NCBI GenBank assembly: GCA_949775045.1
Contig: OX459099.1
Location: 20,651,644 to 20,715,643 of the forward strand
Length of the DNA: 64,000 bases
Direction of reading: 5' to 3'
Source of the DNA: Metridium senile
Taxonomy: Eukaryota; Cnidaria; Anthozoa; Actiniaria; Metridiidae
In this document: positions 26,447-37,353 of the stretch, one piece after another
How the letters are laid out: every line of letters begins with the position of its first letter
How positions within the stretch are numbered: the stretch's first letter is position 1
Notes under the pieces: generated by a model
Seen by the model: only the letters and a program-made list of their open reading frames with translations
The model's database searches: none
What the model was told of the DNA's origin: nothing
Program-made: the position numbers and the translations under genes

Positions 26447-26847
26447 AACACTGCAGCGGTCAAACGACTACGCATGCGTGGCAAAATTTTCACACCGGTA
26501 AATTTGCCATTGTAAACATTAGGAACTTCGGACAACAGTGTTTGAAGTCGATTTATAAGAAATTCCCTGAATATATAAGCTTGAAGTTTCGTGTGCATAA
26601 CCTTTGTTATATTTTAAAGCTACTAGCTATGAGTCTATACTTTTATATTTTTGGAGTCGTACACTCCATCGTTTTTTATAGTGTCCGTACGAATGCCAGA
26701 TTTGTGTGCTGGATCAATCTCGTTCCAAAAGTTACGCATGCTCTGGGAACGAGATTGGTGCTGGATCATTTAACTTGTTTTTTTTTTTTTTGTTTTTTTT
26801 TTTGTTTTTTTTTTGCGCATGCGTAGTCGTTTGACCGCTGTGTTACT
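26447..26847 (+). mobile_element. Repeat element, family C, copy 2, with terminal inverted repeats
   Basis: Ends GCAGCGGTCAAACGACTACG and CGTAGTCGTTTGACCGCTGT are inverted. The interior matches 9764-10072 in reverse. It is interrupted by a 42-bp foldback at 26716-26757 and has T-rich tracts at 26780-26812. Confidence 0.85.
26716..26757. mobile_element. 42-bp foldback insertion with 10-bp target duplication
   Basis: AATCTCGTTCC and GGGAACGAGATT fold around a short loop. GTGCTGGATC is duplicated at 26706-26715 and 26758-26767. The related copy at 9764-10072 has only one such site and no insertion. Confidence 0.88.
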
Positions 26848-27034
26848 AATGGGCTCTTAGTTAGGCGGATATTAGTTTCGTGCCCAGTCTTCGGATCATC
26901 ACGGGCACGAAGCGATTCATTCTAGTACACTAATTCTTATGAAACTAAAACTTCTGAAAATACAGGAGGGCATGTGGCAGGTCACTTGATTTTAAAAGAA
27001 GGCGAAAAAAGCGAAATTCAATAGAGAGTAACGA

Positions 27035-27072
27035 TCACTGATGAAGATCTAAGTGTAGATCGAAACGTCTGA
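27035..27072 (+). ncRNA. Hammerhead ribozyme motif with complete consensus core
   Basis: CTGATGA (27038-27044), a 6-bp stem II GATCTA/TAGATC (27046-27051, 27056-27061) with an AGTG loop, GAAA (27062-27065) and CGTC (27066-27069). Stem I is short: TCA (27035-27037) with TGA (27070-27072). Stem III is the self-complementary ACGT, so one molecule cannot close it, but two copies could pair as in short-stem-III hammerheads known from satellite DNA and Penelope-like elements. Activity is untested. Confidence 0.65.
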
Positions 27073-27375
27073 ATAAATTTAACCAAAATCAGGCCAGAGT
27101 CAAACCAATTTGTATTTTAATAGAGAGTATTGTTTGATTGTTTTATTCAGTTTGTTATTGATTCGTAATGGAATGGGCAACTGAACAGATGGATTGTTGG
27201 TCAAGGCGAGAATGCCATAAGGTGGAAATTTACATCAAAACCAGACGATTTTCAATTTGCTGATTATATATAGTCATGTTCTTCTCATGCAACGAAACAA
27301 CGTATTCAAAGGCCCTATATTCCACGAGGAAGACAGACTATTTCAGATTGTTTTATTACAAAGTGTTGTCCATTA

Positions 27376-28193
27376 TGTACGAGTCAAATCCAAAGGTGCC
27401 CATCCCCCCCCCGGGCAAACCCCCGGGCATTTGACTTTTTGAAAAAAAATTGGTCAAATTCCCCACCATCTGGGCAAACTGAACAGTCAAATGCCCCACT
27501 ATTGAAACAACAGAATGGTCAAATGCCCGCCCCTCGAGCTCGAGTCAGTGATAAACTCAAATTTTACTTTAAGTAGAAAAGAAAATACTTAAACTTCCTT
27601 CTACTACATGACGTCTCATGAACATGGTAGACAAAACTTGTACAATCAAATATGAAGGGAAATTTCAAAAAACGTTGAAGAAGAGAATGGTTATTGGCAA
27701 TTTTTGATTGGTGATTGCACGACCGAAAGATGGATCTCGATATAATTCACAAATCTATCTTAAAAACTGAAATAACTTGGATTTTCTTTGCACTTTTCGA
27801 CTCTAAAACACAAAGACAAGCATTTATACTTCGTCAATTTAATTTTACTTGTGAAAGAACAGTACCCAGAGCTCCTTTGCAATCGCTGTTCGTCAATCGC
27901 CAATTCTTTCTGACGTTTTTTGAGATAGGTGTATAACAAGGAAAAACTATCTATCAATTCTTTGCTTTTCGTTTCCGTTCCCGTGTGACTTTTGCCTGAT
28001 CATGGGCTACCTGTGGTTAGGACTCCAATGCTTTCTGGGTATTTTTAAAGATGGCCGACACTCGTCAAATGCCCGCCCGTTCAAGTAGCTAATCGGCGTC
28101 AAATTCCCCACTATACGGAACCCAAGTCTTGTCAAATGCCCGGGGTTTGCCCGGGGGGGGGATGGGCACCTTTGGATTTGACTCGTACATTAA
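27376..28193. mobile_element. ~818-bp inverted-repeat element with ~60-bp C/G-rich ends
   Basis: Ends ATGTACGAGTCAAATCCAAA then GGTGCCCATCCCCCCCCCGG on the left are mirrored exactly or nearly so on the right. Subterminal GTCAAATGCCC/GGGCAAACTG motifs repeat in both halves. The interior has no recognisable transposase; the frame at 27715-27936 has no known motif. Confidence 0.88.
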
Positions 28194-28423
28194 GATCATT
28201 ACCAATCGAGTGCACGGCTCTTCATCTTTGTTTTAAAGCTATTTAAAGATGCAATATCTGTTAAATTGGCATGGTTAATTATCTCTGAAAGCCTTTGTAT
28301 ATTAAAAGTAAGTGTACTTGACAACAAAACGGATCTTAAGTGGCAAAAATAACATACAGTACTTAGTTGTAATTTTAGTATCATTATTGATAACGTTGTT
28401 CTTAATTAATGAATACTTATGTT

Positions 28424-28735
<312 letters not shown>

Positions 28736-28799
28736 TATGTATAAATATATATTTATTATTATTAAATGTATTTATTCTCACTAAATATGATAGCATACA

Positions 28800-29467
28800 G
28801 GTGCTTGTTTGAACGAGCTAAAATAGATGAATGGGAAAAAAAGATTTTGAAAAAGAAATAAAAAATATTTAAAAGTATTTAAAATACACGTATAACATAG
28901 ATAAATAGATGCATGTAAAATATAGAAAAATATAATATCACTGGATATATATATATACTAGCAAGATCAACTTTAAAGAGTTCCATAATTTAGTAATGGT
29001 AATCAAGTTTTAGTACTAGATTATCACTGTCAATACCACAGCTCCACAACCACCATCTTCATCAATATCTTCATCATTACTGTCATACAGCTATATCAAT
29101 ACCATCATCATCGTTGTCACTTCCATCATCATCCGTCATCCAACCTCGTTCCCAGCCCCACCCAAAAGCGAAGGGAGAGGGCCCTGGGAACGAGGTTGCA
29201 TCGTCATCATCATGATCATTATTAGTCATCATCATATATTGTTATTTCTATTGTTTGTCGTCATCCATTGATTTTATCGTCTCCATTGCATGTCACATTT
29301 CAACAAAAAGACAAACGACAAACACAAAACACACACACAGATCAAGACAGTCCTCCCACAGCTAAATACAGACTTACACTAACAGATAAAGTCGTTTATT
29401 ACTTGATCATAACGACGGACAGACAGACAGACACGCAAGAAATCCCGACACGACAAGCTAAATATAA
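28800..29467. other. Low-complexity stretch around a small foldback
   Basis: CATCATCATC-rich sequence at 29035-29260 surrounds the hairpin at 29142-29198. (ACAC) and GACAGACAGACAG runs follow near 29330 and 29415. No supported gene. Confidence 0.6.
29142..29198. mobile_element. 57-bp foldback element (AACCTCGTTCCC arms)
   Basis: AACCTCGTTCCCAGCCC faces GGGCCCTGGGAACGAGGTT around AAAAGCGAAGGGAGAG. It is the same family as 23991-24043 with the loop reversed. Flanks are CATC-rich, so a target duplication cannot be told apart. Confidence 0.8.
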
Positions 29468-29657
29468 TACAATGGAACCCCGTTAATCCGGCCACCGAAT
29501 GGACAGCCTAAAGTGGCCGTATTAACGGGGTGGCCGTATTAAGCGGATAAATTTTATAGAAAATGTATGGGCATGCATTACGTCGGGACCTATAAAACTG
29601 GCCGCAATAACGGGGTGGCCGTATTAAGCGGGTGGCCGTAAGGCGGGTTCCACTGTA
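29468..29657. mobile_element. pogo/Tigger-like MITE (AACCCCGTTAATCCGG), copy 1
   Basis: Starts TACAATGGAACCCCGTTAAT and ends GGCGGGTTCCACTGTA. GTGGCCGTATTAACGGGGTG-type blocks recur inside. Copies are at 35253-35447 and 46996-47154. Confidence 0.85.
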
Positions 29658-30690
29658 CTACTGTATTCAGCCCGGATTCAGTTACTTATTATAAAATTCT
29701 TAAGATTGTGTCTGAAAGGGCTTCTATTTATACCGCACAACTACGATGTCCTCGAGTGCAGTATAAGTGCGACGAAATTAGCTAAGAAGAAAGTAGTTCT
29801 CCAGACTAGCTTAAAAAGACTAAAGGATCGCTGTCAGACTCTGCAGGACTAAAGTAGCAATCAATGCTGTCTTTACACGAAAACCTAGAGTACATAGCAT
29901 CAATGAACTAACGTTGTAAACGTGTTAATGAATTGATAGGAAAGAGCTAAGCGTTCAATTTAATCCTGTAAAGTGGCTAGGTTTTGCGGTTTTCGGGTGC
30001 AGACGTTTTTTCTCGCGACCTCGCCGACAATATTTATCTCTAGTTCTTACGTAGATAGCCATATCGTATTACGAGTGAACCCTCGTCAAAATGTTACCAC
30101 GCTGTCATCACGTAAGCTCCTACTACAGCTCTTAGCCCCCGGTCACCCTCGAACCAAGATGGCGTCGGGAAAACTCTCTCATAGCTCTCAATCTGTCATT
30201 TTACTCTCGCCGTAATCCAAGCAAGTCTGTCCGTCTTCGTGCACGGTGAGTTCATAGCAAAGAGAGCAGGAGTAAGCTGCTTGGAACTTTAGGTAAGATA
30301 GTAGATGTTACGAGCTTGAAATCAAGCGCATCTGTTGACATTTTAGGCCTCAATTGTTGTCAAAACCAACCATCTGACATTCCTTCAAGGCTTCTAGAAC
30401 ACAGTATTACAGCACTCCACGAAGTTGTAGCTTTCAATGACAAATGTTCGTTGAAAAGTCTACCTTTGTTCAAATAACAGTAGTGTGAGATTGACAAAGT
30501 TACGCGTTTAATGCCAATGTGAGTATTTAGTGATAGTATTCGCATGTTAAAGGTTTTATTTTGGTTGTATTTATAAGCTGCATGACCGTCTGAAGTACTC
30601 CATGCTGACTACTTGGCCGAGTTGTCAGAAAACCGCCGGTTGACACGGATGACCTATAAGCAATCGAAATAAAGACCCAAAATACTAGTA
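29658..30690. other. Stretch with relatively GC-rich patch, no supported gene
   Basis: 29970-30250 is richer in GC and CpG than its surroundings and contains AAGATGGCG (30158) and a donor-like CACG/GTGAGT (30244-30253). It could be a promoter with a non-coding first exon, but no downstream exon was found, so this is a guess. Confidence 0.35.
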
Positions 30691-32110
30691 GGATAAAAGA
30701 TTCGATCGAATGCGATTATTCATTCTATTCGTTCGATGATTCATTATTGATCATCGATTCTATTTGATTATTGATTCCATTTGATCATTCATTCTATTCG
30801 ATCGATTCCATTTGATCATTTTTGTCTTAATGATTATTGCCCTGGTGTTTGATTATAAATACACATTCATTCCATTCGATCACTGATTCTATTCGATGTA
30901 TACGTTTCATTCTATCGGGATCATTGGTTTGATTATTTATTCTATTGATCATTTATTCTTTTGATCATTTATTCTATAGTATTAATCATTTATTCTAATG
31001 ATCATTTATTCCATTTGATCATTTATTCCATTTGATCATTTATTCCATTCGATCATCTATTCTATTACTGCATGATTATCTTCAATCATATTTCGTTGTT
31101 CATTTCATGAGTAGATATTACTATACATTAAACTGATTCTATACGGTAACCATGTTTCTAAAATCTAAAAGCAAAAATGCGACGATCGATCGTTCACTTG
31201 TCATTTTATCGAACACAATCATATCCTATAAGTCATTTATTCGATCGTACGCCACCATATATTATATATATTATATCATTTATTCAATCTAGCTTCGTTA
31301 AACCACATAAGACTAATAGGCTTATATTCCATCATCTACGATCTGCATTTAAATTTATTCCATCGTTCGCGATCATTTGTTCTATTTGTACGCGATCATT
31401 TGTTCTATTGTACGCGATCAAAATTACTCCATTGATTCGTTGACCTTCGTTGGTCATCTATTCTATCGTAGTGATCATATACTCTATATCATAGACGATT
31501 ATGTATTCGTTCGTTGGTCATTTATTCCATCGAATACCCGATCATATATTCCATCGTATAAGATTATTCATTCTATCAAATTTAAGTCGATCATATATTC
31601 TATGTTACGCGATCGTTTATTCCATCATTTATTCTATCGTAGCGATCGTTTATTCCATCGAATACCCGATCATATATTCCATCGTATAAAATTATTCATT
31701 CTATCAAATTTAAGTCGATCGTATATTCTATGTTACGCGATCGTTTATTCCATCATTTATTCTATCGTAGCGATCGTTTATTCCATCGTACCTGATCATG
31801 TATTCCATCGTAAAAGATTATTCATTCTATCAAATTTAAGTCGATCGATCATATATTCTATGTTACGCGATCGTTTATTCCATCATTTATTCTATCGTAG
31901 CGATCGTTTATTCCATCGTACGAGATCATGTATTCCATCGTATAAGATTATTCATTCTATCAAATTCAAGTCGATCATTCATTCTAAAGTATGTATGTAT
32001 GTATTCTATCGTACGCGATCGTTTATTCCATCGTATACCCGCCGTTCATGTTTACCATCATATAAGATTATTCATTCTATCGAATTAAATTATTTATTCG
32101 ATGTCAAAAA
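30690..32110. repeat. Degenerate GATCATTTATTCCAT repeat region with higher-order units
   Basis: Variants of TCATTTATTCCATTTGATCA fill about 1.4 kb. From about 31500 the sequence becomes a higher-order repeat of roughly 125 bp (blocks CCATCGTATAAGATTATTCA, TCTATCAAATTTAAGTCGAT and TATGTTACGCGATCG), with four copies. The apparent 254-residue frame at 31377-32141 follows the repeats. Confidence 0.88.
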
Positions 32111-32176
32111 CGATGATCCTTTAATAGCACCCGCAACTTAATACCCTGACTATTTCTCAGTCGCATTGGTTAGAAA

Positions 32177-32599
32177 CCCGCGAAGTCAATCGAACGAAAT
32201 CGTATGTCGAATGATTGAATTCAATTGCCGAATGCAATCGAATGCAATCGAATTCACCATTTTTTTTTTCATTTTTCACATTCGATTGCGTTCGATTGCA
32301 AGAAAAACATATTTTTATTAATTTACAGTTGTAACTAGAGCTATGAAAACGGATTCTTTAAAAGAATACTGTTTTATTTATTATCATAATTTATATATAT
32401 TACTGTAAATTTACGTTTATTCGTATGGTACTGAATTACAATCAACCATTCGATTGCTAGGAAATCGAATGCAATCATCGAATTCACCTTTTTTTTTTTG
32501 GCGTTCGATTTCGTTCGATTGCCGAATGCAATCGAATCCAATCAAATGATTGCGTTCGATTGTATTCGATTTCCGAATCATTCGATTGACTACGCCGGG
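32177..32599. mobile_element. Inverted-repeat element of AATCGAATGC repeats with TAGAAA target duplication
   Basis: Ends CCCGCGAAGTCAATCGAA and TTCGATTGACTACGCCGGG are inverted, with TAGAAA flanking both sides (32171-32176, 32600-32605). Subterminal blocks repeat GAATGCAATCGAATGCAATC and its complement. Confidence 0.8.
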
Positions 32600-32814
32600 T
32601 AGAAAGTACAGAGGTTTGTTATTTTCCAAATAGAATTTCACAGTATTTTAACCATGCAGTGTAAAAACAAACTGTCGATGGCCACTCAATCACGAGATTT
32701 CCGCATCTACCATTCATTTGCATTCGACAATAAGTGATTTTCAATTAGCGTCCTAACATCGAAAAAAAAAAAAATCATATATCAGTTTTACTATTGATTT
32801 GAGTTTTCTCTCAG

Positions 32815-33156
32815 TTGCTCTTTTCGTTCATCGAAAAAATAGAATTGCATTTCGTTTTTGATCATTGTTATGCAAAGAAAACAGCCAAAATTCCTGCTGA
32901 AAAAATAAAGAGATCAATTAAAGTTGTTTTGAATTTTTCTGGGATTAACTTCCTCTCTAACACCTTGATTCCAAATCTCCAAAACACGCATAAAATTGAA
33001 CACCAAAAAGTCAAACAAATCTCTCCACATATTTGCAAAACAAAAGCCAACCCAATCGCTTTGTTTTGCAAGGACTCAGTGTGTCCCTATACAAAGGCGC
33101 GTAAAATCCACGGCTTTTTGTCAACTAATACTAATTACAGTTCCTATCGACAATGA
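32815..33156 (+). CDS. Possible exon of an unknown lysine-rich protein
   Basis: An open frame of 113 codons starts immediately after an acceptor-like GAGTTTTCTCTCAG (ending 32814) and ends at TGA 33154-33156. The product is basic, with four cysteines (near HCYAKK, ICKTKA, FCKD and VCPYTK) and no Met at its start, so it would need an upstream exon; none was found. No domain is recognised. A frame of this length is expected about once or twice by chance in AT-rich DNA of this size. It is kept only because of the splice-site-like start and low repeat content. Confidence 0.22.
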   Translation: MLFSFIEKIELHFVFDHCYAKKTAKIPAEKIKRSIKVVLNFSGINFLSNTLIPNLQNTHKIEHQKVKQISPHICKTKANPIALFCKDSVCPYTKARKIHGFLSTNTNYSSYRQ

Positions 33157-34320
33157 ATCAGAATTGCAAATTGACGAAGAAAGCTTGAATTACGTCAGTG
33201 GATGACTAATTCAGGGCTCGCAAACAAGCAAGCGGCAGGCTTGAGGTTAAAAGCAATACCCCAGTTGGATTTCATTATGACTCAAAATTGAGATAAACTC
33301 CGGCCAAATTATGGTGAGTAACTGGATCAAACCTTTGATAAGGATTTACTGTATAATTAACAGTCTTTAGCTTATTTCGAATTGTATTCATCGGCATTAT
33401 CGTTATTCTATGCTTGAAAATTATATTAGCTAGCTATAACAAGAATAATTGCAGGTCGGAATATCATTAAAATGCGAGGTGTTTTTTTTTTTTTTTTTTA
33501 CGGTGAATTGACTCACATTAACACTCACTTCACGCCGCTGTATTCATTTTTCTATTCGAATTATTTTCGGTCTATTTTTATCGTCTTTCTACAGCTTGAA
33601 TTAATCTTACATTATTTGGTTAAATCACTTTTAGCATTTCGCAGTATGATTCGCTGAGTAAAAACCGTCAAATCGATTGTTTATCATCCATTTTGAGTTG
33701 CATCAGCAGCGAGTCGTTTTCCTCAGATTATTACATAGATAAATACATAAATGATCGAAATTTCCAATATTTGTGGTATGTCCACTTGCTCATTAAGGTT
33801 CAAATAGAGACTTGCAGTTCGTATATTTTGCTCAAAGCACGTGATTTATCATTATGCGTGACTGAAATAGGTTGTCTTCGAAATCTCAGTCGGGGTTTGA
33901 ACCTTTAAACGGCTTTTTTGCAGTATTAGAATACTACCAAATCTCTTTTATCAAATCTCTTCCGTTTTCAGTGCTTTGTAGAATCGAAAGCAGATAATTA
34001 CTGTGCATTCGTTAACCGCGACATCATAATAATAATGATAGTGAACTCTAGGCTTTGTGTGGTTCGAATGATTTATTTATATTCAGTATGGTCATTATGA
34101 TTTCAATAAAACCTTTTCAAAGCATGATTTGAACACATATGTGAAGGTAATTAATATGGCAGACGAAAAAACCTTTCGCGCGTGACCGTACCGTCATTCC
34201 ATTTTTTGATTTCCATTTTTTTCCCAATTAATTTTGCCATTTGAAAGGTTTTGTACTCAAAGATTGAGGAATGTTTTAAAAAAACCATTGATCAACACTT
34301 ATTTTTTGCTTTAAAAGTGG
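33157..34320. other. AT-rich stretch without a supported gene
   Basis: A T-run at 33480-33500, otherwise unique-looking sequence. No element ends or motifs were recognised. Confidence 0.5.
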
Positions 34321-35075
34321 TTTTACGGTGTTACGAATTTCATTATATTACCTATCGTTTATATCAAACACCAACGCAGCCAATACTAGTTTACTCGCTA
34401 GTTTCTATTTGTTACTTTGTTACAAATTTCATTCTATTACCTATCGTTTATATCAAACGCCGACGCAGCCTATACTAGTTTACTCGCTAGTTTCTATTTC
34501 TATTTTTTACGGTGTTACAAATTTCATTCTATTACCTATCGTTTATATCAAACACCAACGCAGCCTATACTAGTTTACTCGCTAGTTTCTATTTTTTACG
34601 GTGTTACAAATTTCAATCTATTACCTATCGTTTATATCAAACACCGACGCATCCTATACTAGTTTACTCGCTAGTTTCTATTTCTATTTTTATACGTACG
34701 GTGTTACAAATTTCATTCTATTACCTATCGTTTATATCAAACAGCGACGCAGCCTATACTACTTTACTCACTAGTTTCTATTTTTTACGGTGTTACAAAT
34801 TTCATTCTAGCTATTACCTATCGTTTATATCAAACAGCGACGCAGCCTATACTAGTTTACTCGCTAGTTTCTATTTCTATTTTTATACGTACGGTGTTAC
34901 AAATTTCATTCTATTACCTATCGTTTATATCAAACAGCGACGCAGCCTATACTAGTTTACTCGCTAGTTTCTATTTCTATTTTTATACGTACGGGGTTAC
35001 AAATTTCATTCTATTACCTATCGTTTATATCAAACATCAACGCAGCCTATACTAGTTTACTCGCTAGTTTCTATT
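34320..35075 (+). repeat. 95-bp satellite array, locus 2 (largest)
   Basis: Eight units of GGTGTTACAAATTTCATTCT, ATTACCTATCGTTTATATCA, and GACGCAGCCTATACTAGTTT in tandem, with variable T-rich spacers (TATTTCTATTTTTATACGTA). No hammerhead-like motif adjoins this array. Reading frames here are artefacts. Confidence 0.95.
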
Positions 35076-35252
35076 ATATAAATAGAATGATTTGTTTTGC
35101 TTTCCTCTTCGTAAACTGACGTCAACATAGGTGATTTTAGTAAGTGCACTAGAGATAACTTAAAAGAACATGTAAGTCTCCATGACAACCATGAAAACCA
35201 TGTAACAATAATCACTATCGTTGGTGAAGATAATACTGATAAGAATAATGAT

Positions 35253-35447
35253 AATAGTAGAACCCCGTTAATCCGGCCACCGAAGGGACAGCCCAAAGTG
35301 GCCGTATTAACGGGTTGGCCGTATTAAGCGGGTACATTTTATAGAAAATGTATGGGCATGCATTTCGTCGGGACCTAAAAAACTGGCCGCAATAACGGGC
35401 CGGATGGCCGTATTAAGCGGGTGTCCGTAAGGCGGGGTTCTACTGTA
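35253..35447. mobile_element. pogo/Tigger-like MITE (AACCCCGTTAATCCGG), copy 2
   Basis: Starts AGTAGAACCCCGTTAATCCG and ends GGCGGGGTTCTACTGTA. Very similar to 29468-29657 throughout. Confidence 0.85.
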
Positions 35448-36006
35448 ATAGTCATAATGATAACGGTTATGTTGATGATCACAATGATAATAATGATTAT
35501 GATAATTCTTATGATGATGATGACAATGATGATGGTGATGATAATATAATAATTTATATCCACGTCATTATAAAGACAATGATGGTAATAATTGTTTAGG
35601 ATGGATGATGATGGCGATAATGATTATGATTATTGTTATGATCTGATGGTTATAATAATGGTGATGATAATCAATGATATTGTACGAGATTTTATCTGAT
35701 AAAAATAGCTCAAATTTAAGAGGTCTCTCTCGAATCGGAAATAATTTATACATTCTCCTTCTCCGCCATCTTTTTTTTACACAAGCTGCCTTATCATATA
35801 ATACACGTCCTTGATATTTTAAACGCACCTTGGAGTTGCATATCATAAATGTCTATTTTAATGGACTTTTAATTGAATTCTAAACTATACAAATAGACTT
35901 CACTTTATTTCGCCGACTTAAAACACATTTGCTATACTTATGTATCAAGTGCACGTCTGATACATATTGATTAATTATTGGATCAATTTAGTAGTATAGC
36001 ATCGAA
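35448..36006. other. GATGAT-rich sequence without a gene
   Basis: Imperfect AATGATGATGATAATG repeats at 35450-35680, then unique AT-rich sequence. Confidence 0.6.
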
Positions 36007-36693
36007 TATACACCTATTTCAATAATCGTTGTCGCAGCCGAAGCTACAGTCCACACTCTGAAGACTGCAGAGGATGTCGGTAATATGAACAATATTTGTG
36101 ATTACTCGTTCAATAAAAGAAATGTTTATTTCATCGTCTACCACTGCAACAACTTGTTATAGTCATATAACACAAACACGTACAACCAAAATATACCACT
36201 GCACTAGCTTGTTATAGTCATATAACACAAATTACACGTACAACCAAAATATACCACTGCAATAGCTTGTTATAGTCATATAACACAAACACGTACAACC
36301 AAAATATACCACTGCAATAGCTTGTTATGGTCATATATAACACAAACCCGTACAACCAAAATATACCACTGCAATAGCTTGTTATGGTCATATAACACAA
36401 ACACGTACAACCAAAATATACCACTGCAATAGCTTGTTATGGTCATATAACACAAACACGTACAACCAAAATATACCACTGCAATAGCTTGTTATAGTCA
36501 TATAACACAAACACGTACAACCAAAATATACGACTGCAATAGCTTGTTATGGTCATATAACACAAACACGTACAACCAAAATATGCTATGAATAAATCGA
36601 TAACAAGTCTATTTTTGTTGAAGAAATACCGACATCCTTTGCAGAGTGTGGACTGTACACTGATTGCGACAACGATTTTTGAAATAGGTGTAT
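36007..36693. mobile_element. MITE-like element, family F, copy 3, with amplified core
   Basis: Starts TATACACCTATTTCAATAATC and ends GAAATAGGTGTATA; inner arms CAGTCCACACTCTGAAGACTG and GCAGAGTGTGGACTG. Between about 36135 and 36590, eight copies of a ~58-bp unit (ACACGTACAACCAAAATATA, CCACTGCAATAGCTTGTTAT, GGTCATATAAC) are arranged in tandem; copy 2 of the family has one. Confidence 0.92.
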
Positions 36694-36907
36694 ATTATTG
36701 CTGGTCGTCTTACATTACTGTGGTTCCCAGTTCTCTGTGTTTGAAGGTCTAGTTGGTCGCGTTGGACTGGGAACCGCTTTAATGGGTCGTTAGTAGCATC
36801 ATAGTTTATAGAGGGAGCATCTAATATGGATCGTTCCTGGCTGTCGTACATTTAATGATATAATGTTGTGTCGTACGTGTATACGTATTTGTACAGTATT
36901 AATCTTA

Positions 36908-36951
36908 TTACTCCGACGAAGGGCTAAAGCTAAAATTAAGTAAAATTAAGT
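36908..36951 (+). ncRNA. Degenerate hammerhead-like motif leading into a satellite fragment
   Basis: TTACTCCGACGAAGGGCTAA then AGCTAAAATTAAG: the GAAACGTC part of the 37949-37988 motif is lost. It is followed directly by TTTTTTACGGTGTTGCAAAT, the start of a 95-bp unit. Confidence 0.5.
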
Positions 36952-37271
36952 TGACATTTTTTACGGTGTTGCAAATTTCATTGTTACCTTTTTATTTTAT
37001 TTTATTTTGTTTGTTTGTTTTTATTTATTTTTATTCATAACAAACAATAGGGAAAAACAAAACTATTAAAAAATTATTGTGTTACCTATCGTATTTGCAA
37101 AAAGGTTATTTTGCTGTGAGCACGTTAAAAGTTTCGACGACATAGCTTCGATAAAATCTCCATTGATGATACAATCGCAGCTCATACATGTGAAAACAGC
37201 TCCATTATGTTTCAACATGAACACGAGGTTATCAAGAACATGAACAGGTTGCCATTTTTCGATTTGGTCTA

Positions 37272-37353
37272 TACAGTGGTACCTCTATTAAGCGGTCACC
37301 CTTGGGATTTTCCAAAGTGGCCACTTAATAGAGGTTGCCCGTTTAATAGAGGT
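37272..37353. mobile_element. Short pogo/Tigger-like MITE (TACAGTGGTACCTCTATTAA)
   Basis: The left end is TACAGTGGTACCTCTATTAA; inverted TTTAATAGAGGTA closes the right. GCGGTCACCC and GTGGCCACTTAATAGAGG blocks repeat inside. The right terminal CACTGTA is missing. Confidence 0.7.

Noticed and set aside
29973..30253. Promoter and first coding exon with start AAGATGGCG
   Set aside because: The frame from that ATG closes after about 18 codons and no downstream exon was found; kept only as a GC-rich patch.
31377..32141. 254-codon open frame
   Set aside because: It follows the GATCATTTATTC-type repeats, and its peptide repeats with the DNA period. No start context or domain.
34251..34955. Overlapping repeated frames with YLSFISNTDAAYTSLLASF
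   Set aside because: Translations of the 95-bp satellite. The same peptides occur at four other satellite loci on either strand and contain stops at unit junctions.
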